Assembly: GCF_010692555.1 (NCBI RefSeq)
Contig: NZ_JAAHHG010000046.1
Coordinates: 1-38,558, forward strand
Direction: 5' to 3'
From: Okeania sp. SIO3B5
GTDB taxonomy: Bacteria; Cyanobacteriota; Cyanobacteriia; Cyanobacteriales; Microcoleaceae
Length of the DNA: 38,558 bases
Shown one piece after another: positions 15,383 to 25,969 of this stretch. Position 1 is the stretch's first letter; each line of letters opens with the position of its first letter. The position numbers and the translations under genes are program-made. The notes below the pieces were generated by a model, which had not been told where the DNA came from, did not search any database, and saw only the letters and a program-made list of their open reading frames with translations.

Positions 15383-15860
15383 GAGTTTGCTGAAAAAGTC
15401 TGAAAATGGTTGACTTTTTATTCAAATAAAGCTAAATATAATTTTTTATTATAATCATTGATTCAGTTATAAGTTTAAATGATTAAATACACCGCAAAAA
15501 CAGTTTTTTCTCCAAAAAAGTACAAAAAAAGAGAAAAAGCCTCTTTTAAGATGGTAGAAAGGTTGATTACTAAGAAAGTAATTGCGATAGAACTCCGTTC
15601 CGCTACGCGATAGCACTCATGGAAGTTTCCGAAAGTTTAGCCATCACTACCCAACGATTGTCTGGAGATAGTTGGCCATTGAACGGCAGTTCAAAATTTT
15701 CTGGTGCGGTGTCACCTTGGCCTACTTGTCTGTACATGGTGTGTGCAGTTATAGATACCTGGAATAAGAGTGTATTTTAGCTCAAAATCAGGTACAATTT
15801 CAAATCAAAAATTCCTTAAATCCTTACTGTGTAAGTTTTTGATATTTAATCAGCAAGCCC
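15383..15860. mobile_element. Internally deleted IS (parent-like copy of the MITE family)
   Basis: The left end is GAGTTTGCTGAAAAAGTC and the right end is TTTAATCAGCAAGCCC, the same inverted ends found on the MITEs in this window. Near the right end it still encodes the N-terminus of a DDE transposase (15603-15737, minus), with most of the gene deleted. The left flank does not match the TAATTA at the right, so the copy is recombined or its left end is shifted. It truncates the Rpn gene. Confidence 0.6.
15603..15737 (-). pseudogene. Transposase N-terminal remnant
   Basis: The 44 codons begin MYRQVGQGDTAPENFELPF and continue GQLSPDNRWVVMAKL, the typical start of an IS4/IS5/IS1182-like DDE transposase common in cyanobacteria. 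After that the sequence runs into unrelated repeat DNA (GCGTAGCGGAACGGAG on the minus strand) and stops. The DDE core is missing. Confidence 0.65.
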
Positions 15861-15866
15861 TAATTA

Positions 15867-16096
15867 GGGTTTGCGCTCAAAAGTCTTATGGGTGAAGGTA
15901 GGAGACAGCTATACTGGAGAAATGGGAATTTGGAGGAGGTAGGAGCGGGCGTTTTGTCCCAAGATTGTTCTGCCCAACTCTTGACCAAAATCCTGAATTT
16001 TTGAACCATTACCACCTAAAACCTCGCACTTTTTCCAGACCTAAAATTGCTCAAACCAATATCAGTCAATACGCGCGATATTTAATCAGCAAACCC
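15867..16096. repeat. MITE copy 2, flanked by TAATTA
   Basis: 230 bp bounded by GGGTTTGCGCTCAAAAGTC and GATATTTAATCAGCAAACCC, with the hexamer TAATTA on both sides (15861-15866 and 16097-16102) as an apparent target duplication. It holds a reduced GGAGACAG array and the TTTTGTCCCAAGATTGTTC block shared with copy 1. No gene. Confidence 0.75.
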
Positions 16097-16184
16097 TAAT
16101 TATTTCTGAGCAACTAAAATTAATAAAAGTGAGTTTTTTGATAATCTTATTTTATACAAATTTGATAAATGTTTGTTACAAATG

Positions 16185-16212
16185 GTAGGGACGTTGCATG
16201 CAACGTCCGTAC
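16185..16212. repeat. 28-bp palindrome, copy 2
   Basis: The same half-site GTAGGGACGTTGCA as at 2881-2908, with one mismatch in the right arm (CCGT instead of CCCT). Confidence 0.78.
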
Positions 16213-16402
16213 GAAAGAAGGAAGAGGCAAGACCGAAGTTGGGGTAAATATTGAAAAAAAGGGAAAAAAGATAGAGATAACTATCTCAAATGAACTGGAG
16301 CAGCTATTTTTAAGCATATCCGATCAATATCTACCTTTTTGTAGCATTCTTTTTTCACGCTTGGTATTAGTGGGCAGTTTGAACTATTGTTCAACACAGG
16401 TA

Positions 16403-16456
16403 GGGGGTGTGGTGCGATACTGCTGACGCAACGCTCCGCGATCGCACCACACCCCC
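16403..16456. repeat. Inverted repeat, 16-bp arms
   Basis: Arms GGGGGTGTGGTGCGAT (16403-16418) and ATCGCACCACACCCCC (16441-16456) are perfectly complementary around a 22-nt loop containing CGCTCCGCG. The right arm overlaps a GCGATCGC (HIP1) site. Probably a dispersed palindromic repeat; no poly-T tail supports a terminator. Confidence 0.75.
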
Positions 16457-16614
16457 ATCTATTCTCAATAATGGTTCTCTTTTCGTTGAAGTATTCTTCA
16501 GCTTATTCGATAAGTCCACCTCTAGATATAGCTTTCAGCTACCTTGTCACCCTGTGAGCTATATATTATACCATTTTGAAAAAAGAATGTTACGAATAAT
16601 AAGAATCATAAATA

Positions 16615-16828
16615 GGGTTTGCTGAAAAAGTCTGATGGTGATGATAGGGAACACTTAACTGGGAACAGGGAACAGTTTAGACTATCTGCTACGGCCAAAT
16701 TTTCGGCATTTCAGGGGAAAAGTATTAGCATTTTGAGGCTACAACAGCCAAAAACCTTGCACCCCCTCAGTAATATTTAACCCTGGAAGCCTTTACAGGT
16801 ATTGATTACAATTTTATTCAGCAAGCCC
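16615..16828. repeat. MITE copy 3 (tandem with copy 4)
   Basis: 214 bp from GGGTTTGCTGAAAAAGTC to TTATTCAGCAAGCCC. Flanked by TAAATA at 16609-16614 and 16829-16834. The inner sequence differs from the other copies. No gene. Confidence 0.75.
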
Positions 16829-16834
16829 TAAATA

Positions 16835-17040
16835 GGGTTTGCTGATTAAATCTCAAATAATTACCAGATAAAGGTTTTAGCCTTTTTAGGTATTGAAAAA
16901 GTACATGGTTTTTAGCTCTTCATGGTCATGCATGGAGCGCATTTTTAGCGCATAGTTGGGCAAAAAAATTCTCCCCTACTCCCCTACTCCCCCGCTCCCC
17001 TACTCCCCTACTCCTTAAAAAAGACTTTTTCAGCAAGCCC
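16835..17040. repeat. MITE copy 4 (tandem with copy 3), with octamer array
   Basis: 206 bp from GGGTTTGCTGATTAAATC to GACTTTTTCAGCAAGCCC, flanked by TAAATA at 16829-16834 and 17041-17046. It lies in the opposite orientation to copy 1; its core around 16900-16940 is the inverse of 2950-2990. It contains five CTCCCCTA-type octamers at 16971-17010. Confidence 0.75.
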
Positions 17041-17041
17041 T

Positions 17042-17068
17042 AAATAGACTTTCAAATAAAGTCTATTT
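17042..17068. repeat. Perfect 11-bp hairpin
   Basis: AAATAGACTTT, loop CAAAT, AAAGTCTATTT. It begins in the target hexamer of MITE copy 4. Between 17069 and 17340 nothing further is recognised. Confidence 0.55.
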
Positions 17069-17340
17069 GACGAAAAAGATAATTTACAACATCAAAAATG
17101 GTATTAAATCTATCCCCATACGAATTCTGGATTGCAGAATTGCTGTTAGCTCCGCATGACAAACGGAAATTCTAAGAAATACCCTAGCTACTTGTAGCAA
17201 ACATTTATCAAATTGGTATTATATAGTGTATTTGCATAAGTCCTGTATAGAATAGAGGCTATTATATTTTACTTTTTTCCAAAAGTCCAGTTAATAAAAC
17301 CCTTGCAAATTTCAACCTTTGCTTATATCCTTTAAAGCAT

Positions 17341-17481
17341 TATCCCACAATAGTTTTGAGCAGTTTGTCACCCCATGAGGTTCTATAAAAACAAAAGGAA
17401 AATTCAAGATTTTTGATAGTGTTTTAATCCTTGAAACTCCTATCCCACAATAGTTTTGAGGAAATTGTTACCCCGTGAGGT
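17341..17481. repeat. 41-bp direct repeat pair, 100 bp apart
   Basis: Copies at 17341-17381 and 17441-17481 agree at about 36 of 41 positions (shared TATCCCACAATAGTTTTGAG and a CCCCRTGAGGT end). The second copy covers the stop codon of the repeat protein; read on the minus strand it ends DLTG-stop. The first copy would read NLMG-stop in the equivalent frame, so it may be the leftover 3' end of a duplicated gene. Confidence 0.7.
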
Positions 17482-19099
17482 CTCTCTCCGCTTCTACATC
17501 GCTAAACTTCTGCTGAAGCTCCGGCGTTTGCTGGGCGCTGTCGCTAACCAATTGCATTGATCGCAATACCAAAGTGGGTGCTTCTTCAAAGGCAGTATCA
17601 ATATCTTCTTGAGAATAAGCCTGAAGGTCGCCGCTTTCGGTAGCAAAACTCTGACGGGCAATCTGGTTTTGGTCTTGCGCATTTGCCAAAAAGTCCTCCA
17701 AGGGTTCCGGTGGTACGAAAGCTGCATAAAGGCCGCGAACGCGCTCGCTGTTGCTGGCGTCCTCTAATAGAGGCAGATATTCGATTTTGCCCCGAGCGGT
17801 TTCTGTCGGATATACCATACGACCTTTGCCAAGGTCGTATTTAGGGCGCAGTTTGGCTAGGGTCTGCCGTTGTTTCTCTTCGCTGACTTGGGGGTGGCTG
17901 AAGCCATCCCACAGAGCGGTGCCATCGCTGGCTTGGCTTACCGGCTCGGGAGTAGAATCGCCACTGGAGCCAGTTGCACCCCCGGCCAGTTCGTCGGCTC
18001 GTAGGGCGCGATACCGGGCAACAGTGGCAGAGTCGTCCTGTCGGGACTTTCGGCGACGCTTGCTTTCGTGGCGATCGACCGCATCGTCGGGGATAAATAA
18101 CCCCCGCGCCCGCTCCAAGCCGCTGGCATCGCTTTCCCGTGGCAGATAAACTGTTTTGCCCTCTTTCGTTTCCACCCCGTAGACTGTGCGGCCTTTGCCG
18201 ATATCATAACGAGGCTTGCGGTTGCTCATGGCGTTTTCGGCACCCAGGGGGGCTTTGAGGCCGATATATCCATCGTTGACGTAGCGACCCTGGATCAACT
18301 CGAACGCATTGGCATCGCTTTTTTTGGGCAGGTATTCGGTACTGCCATCGGCGGCTTTGGTGGCAAAGAGGTTGCGCTGACCGTTGAATTCAAACAGAGG
18401 GCGTTTGTTCAGCACTTCGTTGCCCACGGACGGCACTTCCACTTGGGCGTCGGGCACGAATTTGCCCTGGCTGAGTTCGAGGGCCGTAGCTTCGCTTTCC
18501 TTGGGCAGGTATTCCCGCTTGCCATCGGCAGTTTCCGTGGCAAACAAGGTACGCCCGGTGTTGAAGTCTCGCACGGAAGCCCGTTTTACTGTAGCCGGAT
18601 CTAAGAGCTTATTAACTGCTTCTTTCTGCACGGATTCGTTGGCGACAAATAAACCCAACTGGCGTTCCCTGGCTGTGGCTTCGCTGGCGATCGGCAGGTA
18701 TTGAGTTTTGCCTCCGCTTTCCACCGGGAAGAGGGTGCGCCCGGTGGCAAAGTCCCGCTTGGGTTTGCCCGGACTTGCTTGCTTGCCAGTATTGTCGGGC
18801 TTTTGACTCGCAGGCTGTTTTAAAGCTGCTGATTTGCTGACCTGGGGCGGCGAGTTGGGATTTGCGCTGGCCTTGGCGCGGGCTTGACGAGCTTGCGATC
18901 GCTCCGGGGATTGATTGCGCGAGCTTTTGATGCGGGTTAAGGCTCCTGGCGATCGCCTGCTGGCAATTTCGCCGTCCGCATCTGACTGGGAGCCTCTGGG
19001 AGTCGCGCTGCCGGTGGAGACATCTCGCCGGGGATTGCGGCGTTGCAAAAGGCCTTTTTGCAAGTGGCGAATTTTCTTCTTTATTTTGGCGGTACTCAT
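17468..19099 (-). CDS. Unrecognised protein with five ~40-residue repeats and a basic N-terminus; candidate Tc-associated payload
   Basis: 543 residues. I do not recognise the family. Residues 1-115 are basic and low-complexity (MSTAKIKKKIRHLQKGLLQR, then Ser/Arg/Ala/Pro-rich). Five repeats follow at about 116-153, 178-216, 237-276, 298-337 and 421-461, with core GRTLF-x-x-ET-x-x-GK-x-x-YLP-x-ESEAT-x-x-E-x-x-x-G-(K/L/R)-(F/Y)-V. A basic KRRRKS patch lies at 347-352, and the C-terminus is acidic. There is no signal peptide or membrane segment. A good ribosome site, AGGAG, stands 9 nt before the ATG. It is the last gene of the minus-strand Tc-like block and is GC-richer than the left half of the window. 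Its N-terminus resembles that of the neighbouring OTU protein in composition, suggesting a shared export or packaging role (inference). Confidence 0.8.
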   Translation of the reverse strand: MSTAKIKKKIRHLQKGLLQRRNPRRDVSTGSATPRGSQSDADGEIASRRSPGALTRIKSSRNQSPERSQARQARAKASANPNSPPQVSKSAALKQPASQKPDNTGKQASPGKPKRDFATGRTLFPVESGGKTQYLPIASEATARERQLGLFVANESVQKEAVNKLLDPATVKRASVRDFNTGRTLFATETADGKREYLPKESEATALELSQGKFVPDAQVEVPSVGNEVLNKRPLFEFNGQRNLFATKAADGSTEYLPKKSDANAFELIQGRYVNDGYIGLKAPLGAENAMSNRKPRYDIGKGRTVYGVETKEGKTVYLPRESDASGLERARGLFIPDDAVDRHESKRRRKSRQDDSATVARYRALRADELAGGATGSSGDSTPEPVSQASDGTALWDGFSHPQVSEEKQRQTLAKLRPKYDLGKGRMVYPTETARGKIEYLPLLEDASNSERVRGLYAAFVPPEPLEDFLANAQDQNQIARQSFATESGDLQAYSQEDIDTAFEEAPTLVLRSMQLVSDSAQQTPELQQKFSDVEAERDLTG

Positions 19100-19277
19100 A
19101 GTCTTAACTCCTGGCTATTTTGTCTTTTGGTTACATGATTTTGCGATCATTCCCAGCCGAGTGGGGATGTCAATCGCTGCAACTAGATCGCGTAATTTTT
19201 ACTGAGTTCGAGTAATTCATCGATAGCCCTCTTAGCCTCTCCTTCTACCTCATGGGATTCTTCTACAGATTTAGCTG

Positions 19278-19500
19278 CTAGCTAGCCACAGGCATCTTAC
19301 CTCTGTTCCTTTTCTTTTTCTTGTCCTTCCCATTGTTGTTGCCCGCACTCGAACGGAACTCCGTTTCTCGTCTGCCGCTGTTACCTTCACCTTGCGGCTC
19401 CACATCCGTTTGGCGCTCGTTTTCTGCCAGCGAGCTACCATCCGTGCCTCCAGAAGCTCGTGCGTCATTCCTCAGCAATTGTTTTACTTTCTCGCTGTAG
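19278..19500 (-). pseudogene. Detached C-terminal end of the OTU-like gene
   Basis: About 74 codons read YYSEKVKQLLRNDARASGG and continue to GKDKKKKRNRGKMPVAS-stop. They lie directly beyond the MITE that cuts the OTU gene, have coding-like composition and the same basic/low-complexity style, and lack a start codon. They are best explained as the original 3' end of that gene. The gap 19100-19277 holds only the ribosome site of the next gene. Confidence 0.55.
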
Positions 19501-19506
19501 TAATTA

Positions 19507-22539
<3,033 letters not shown>

Positions 22540-22684
22540 AATACTTTATGTCTCAATTGGGCTATTTTGGTAATCTTAAGGCTAACTGTTGACTGGTTGG
22601 TCGCTTTTGATATTTTCCTAGGAACAAGCACGAAGCCGCGTTCTGTCAAAAAATTAATTGGCGACGTGGCTTCAATGAGAATTC

Positions 22685-25600
22685 TTAAACCTTGGCCTTG
22701 TAAACCAACACCATCTCTGCATTTTGCAAGGTGCTGAAATCGCCATTTATAGCAAAAGTCCACTCAGTGCCCTTCGAGCCGACGCTCAAAGTATTCGGCT
22801 GTAGATAGGTATTGTTCGGCACTTGCAAGTCGTTGATCGTAAAAGTGCCCCCGCTTTCGCCCCCTTGATACTGATAGCGAATCAGCAAGCCAATAATCTT
22901 GCTGCTGCTCATATTGGGGAACATATCCCGGGTAAAAGTAATACCGACCTCGTTAACCTCCCCTCCGGTCAGGGCAGCCCATTCATCGGGGAAATTATAG
23001 GCTAGGTCGAAGAAGCTGGTAGCATTGTAGGGCTTCAACAGACCCTTGACTTCGTTGGCAAAGCGGCTGCCACCCTGTTGTGCAGTATATCGCAATTTGA
23101 TGGTAACGTCAAGCAAATCCGAGGGATTGTAAGAACCTTTTTTGCCATTCAATTCCAAACGCCAGTTGGACACCGCACCAGTCCCTTCAAAGGGCAGATA
23201 GCGCTCGTCGCCAAAGTTCAACTCGAACATCCCATTGTTCTCGGTGTACTGGTCAACGTGGGACAGGGCTACCTGCTGGTTGGCACGCCAATTGGTGCGC
23301 ACGTTGGTAGTAGGTTCGTTGCTGGGGTCTATCAGGTGCTTCACTGCTTTGATGTCTGCATCCATCACCAGTTTGCTACTTAGCTGAGTTAGAGTGGCAT
23401 TCACGTTCTGACCTTCACCGATATCAAAAGCTAGGGATACGGTTTTAATCTGGCGGTTGTAATGACCGGGGAAGTCGTAGTCAAACAATTCCTCGCTGAG
23501 GCGGAAGGTGCAAGCGCCTTTTGTCTTGAGAGCTAAGAGGGCTAGGGGGTCTGTCTCCAACAAGGAGATATTTTTGGTGATTTCCAGGCTGCGGCTGTTG
23601 CTTTCCCGATAGGCTTTTTCCATGCGATCTAAATCCAGGTCGAGGCTGGCTCCCGCTAACAACCCTTTGCGCTGGCTGTCCCAGTACATACCGTTAATAT
23701 AATTGACGCTGCCTGCTTTGAGACCCTTTTCAAAAATGAAGGCTTGCTCCGCTTGTTTGGCGTAGTCGTGGGCGAGTTTGTAGGTTTGGAAGAATAAGCC
23801 GGAAATTTTGCCGCTCATCCAGTTATAGAGTTCCAGGTTGGAAAACTTGCTCTTCATAAACAAGGCGATCGCCTCGTTATTTTCTATTTCCTTTTCGTGC
23901 ATCAGCAATTCTTGCTCGGCCATCTTCAGGCTATATTCTTGGGCGCTTATCTGACAGTCGAGCTGTCGGATCTCGCTGGCGGCTATTTCTCGCTCCAATT
24001 GCCACTCTTCCTTAGAGCGCTTGTACTGGGCAACCACTCCGGCTATCTCGCCACCCAGGCTGAGTGCCTCCGCTCCAGACTGAGCAGCTTCCCCAAACCG
24101 GGCTAGCATCTCGCCAACGTTCTTGCCTCCACTGGTGACGCCAAAGCTGAAGGGACCGGCAGTAAATTGAGGCACCACATAGGACAGACCACTGACAAGC
24201 CTGCCGACGGCAACCGCGCCATGTATGCCCGCTGCAACACCCATCATAGCGATTTGAACTATCTCTTCTGTCAAAAGCCCGCTGGAGATCAGATTGGCGT
24301 AATGGCTCTCTTGGTTCTGAGCGCTGCGTTTGGTTTCTTCGAGATTCAGCAAGGATTGTTTTGCCTCCTCTATTTGTGCTTCTTTGAGCAGGGTAACCAT
24401 GTCTAGCAGGATGGCCTCCTGCTTGTTTTGCAGCAGGCTGAGTTCTTCTGCGTCCTTCTTCTCTAGAACTGAGAGCAAGCTGTCGCTGAAACTGTTGAGC
24501 TTGCTAACCAACTCGCGAGCTTTAGCCAGCAAGGAGTCAAAACGGTAATCGGGTACTGTGGCAGCGCCTCCTGCCATGGCTATTGCGGCAGCAATGCCTC
24601 CACCACCGGCGACGGCACCGACCAAGGCCATGGGATCGATGGGCGGTTGGAAGAGGGGCAAGGGCTGGGCGACACCATCGATATTCAGGCAGGTGCGAAT
24701 CTTTGCTAGGCGGTCTTCCACCCGCGTCCAGTATTGAACGAATAGCTCGTTTTCCTTGATGAAAAAGTAGTCGTGGGTGATACTATCGAACTGGGCGGCA
24801 GCAATAATACTGCTATCGAACTGGATAGCATCACTCAGGGTTGTCTTACCAATAACTAGAGCTTCGACAGTGTTTTCCAGTTCGATGAGGAAGGATAGAC
24901 CGCTTTTATCAAAGCTGTTTGCGTTGGCAGCGGATGTCTCAAAAAGTTCGTTATAGGTCTTGGTGGACTCCAATACTACGCGACCGAGATTCTGTGGCTC
25001 TTCGCCCAGGAGATCGTAGGCGAGGATATAGAGCATCCGCGCTTCGTGGATGGTTTCGCGGGTGTACTGACGGAAGAGCATATCCCCCCAATCCAGCAGG
25101 TTGTCGATGTAGGACATGACGATCGCCTTGCGATAGGCGATCCGACGCAAGGCTGCGATCGCATGGGGGTCGAAGGGGTCTTTCAGGTATGTTTCTAGTT
25201 GCACGCTGAAGGGGGTCATCAGGCCGAGGCGATCGGGCAGTTTTTTGACGATCTCCATTACTTCCTGCATGCCTTTTTGTATGGCAGACAATTGCTCGCT
25301 AGAACTGCCATCGGTATTGAGGCTATTAATGGCCCCATTCAGATTTCTGTAGTTTGTCCAGTTCTTAATATTGGCGAGCTTCTCTAAGAACTCTGTTTCG
25401 CACTCGTCAAGGCTGATTTTACCCAAGAAGACATCCTGATAAGGAGCTAGCTGCTTTGCCAGCTTTTCCGATTCCGTTCGCGCATTCGTAACATCTCCTT
25501 CCAGAGCCTCAAAATCATCCAGGTCGTTGCCAAGGCTGGCCATCAGGGCATCCGGGTCTACGGCCAGGAAGGGGAGAAACTTCCAGTAATCTGAGGCTTC

Positions 25601-25933
25601 GGTGGGGTCGAAGATGTATTCATACCACTGTTTTGCCTCTTCAAATTTCTGGTCGGCATTGAGGGTTTGCGCGATCAGAAACGGAGCATGAAAGAACACT
25701 TCCCAGTAGTAAATGCCGTTGGCGCTGCGAAAGTCGAGATGGGTGCTTATCGGCTCCGTCTTGAACTTGCCTTCAGCCATCCAAATCTCGCTTGGCGGCG
25801 AAATACTGCCACTGTCAGGGTAAAAGCGGATAGTGGGAAATTCGTCCATTTCCTGCGAGGACATTTGCAGCAGCTTATCGATACCTCCCGCGAAGAGGAT
25901 TTGGTTCAGCTTCTCGGCGGTGCTGGAAGTCAA
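22685..25933 (-). CDS. Tc toxin A-component, C-terminal pore-forming part
   Basis: 1,082 residues from a TTG. It has no ATG near its start, and the same frame continues upstream through a TAA into the next gene. TcA hallmarks: IYYWEVFFHAPFLIAQTL (74-91), WYEYIFDPTEASDYWKFLP (103-121), DPFDPHAIAALRRIAYRKAI, IDNLLDWGDMLFRQYTRE, and PLPLFQPPIDPMAL followed by Gly/Ala-rich and long coiled-coil segments. A TcB-binding end follows, with DERYLPFEGTGAVSNWRLEL and FFDLAYNFPDEWAAL. In Tc toxins this part forms the central alpha-helical translocation channel of a pentamer that injects the TcB-TcC cargo through the target membrane. Length and order match the C-terminal half of TcdA/TcaB. It is probably made as part of a longer polypeptide, or by an unusual start. 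Confidence 0.88.
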   Translation of the reverse strand: MTSSTAEKLNQILFAGGIDKLLQMSSQEMDEFPTIRFYPDSGSISPPSEIWMAEGKFKTEPISTHLDFRSANGIYYWEVFFHAPFLIAQTLNADQKFEEAKQWYEYIFDPTEASDYWKFLPFLAVDPDALMASLGNDLDDFEALEGDVTNARTESEKLAKQLAPYQDVFLGKISLDECETEFLEKLANIKNWTNYRNLNGAINSLNTDGSSSEQLSAIQKGMQEVMEIVKKLPDRLGLMTPFSVQLETYLKDPFDPHAIAALRRIAYRKAIVMSYIDNLLDWGDMLFRQYTRETIHEARMLYILAYDLLGEEPQNLGRVVLESTKTYNELFETSAANANSFDKSGLSFLIELENTVEALVIGKTTLSDAIQFDSSIIAAAQFDSITHDYFFIKENELFVQYWTRVEDRLAKIRTCLNIDGVAQPLPLFQPPIDPMALVGAVAGGGGIAAAIAMAGGAATVPDYRFDSLLAKARELVSKLNSFSDSLLSVLEKKDAEELSLLQNKQEAILLDMVTLLKEAQIEEAKQSLLNLEETKRSAQNQESHYANLISSGLLTEEIVQIAMMGVAAGIHGAVAVGRLVSGLSYVVPQFTAGPFSFGVTSGGKNVGEMLARFGEAAQSGAEALSLGGEIAGVVAQYKRSKEEWQLEREIAASEIRQLDCQISAQEYSLKMAEQELLMHEKEIENNEAIALFMKSKFSNLELYNWMSGKISGLFFQTYKLAHDYAKQAEQAFIFEKGLKAGSVNYINGMYWDSQRKGLLAGASLDLDLDRMEKAYRESNSRSLEITKNISLLETDPLALLALKTKGACTFRLSEELFDYDFPGHYNRQIKTVSLAFDIGEGQNVNATLTQLSSKLVMDADIKAVKHLIDPSNEPTTNVRTNWRANQQVALSHVDQYTENNGMFELNFGDERYLPFEGTGAVSNWRLELNGKKGSYNPSDLLDVTIKLRYTAQQGGSRFANEVKGLLKPYNATSFFDLAYNFPDEWAALTGGEVNEVGITFTRDMFPNMSSSKIIGLLIRYQYQGGESGGTFTINDLQVPNNTYLQPNTLSVGSKGTEWTFAINGDFSTLQNAEMVLVYKAKV

Positions 25934-25969
25934 GCGAATCAGTTCATACTTAACCTTCTCGCTGCCGAT

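Larger units (their letters stand above)
16097..16614. other. Non-coding stretch with two hairpins
   Basis: Apart from the 28-bp palindrome at 16185 and the long inverted repeat at 16403-16456, nothing is recognisable. Open frames here run across the palindrome and have no codon pattern or similarity that I recognise. Confidence 0.5.

Noticed and set aside
15479-15613. 45-codon plus-strand frame starting MIKYTAKTVFS
   Set aside because: Lies inside the deleted IS, is Lys-rich from A-rich DNA, and runs into a GC-rich repeat.
16169-16426. 85-codon plus-strand frame
   Set aside because: Runs through a dispersed palindrome and into an inverted repeat; no domain.
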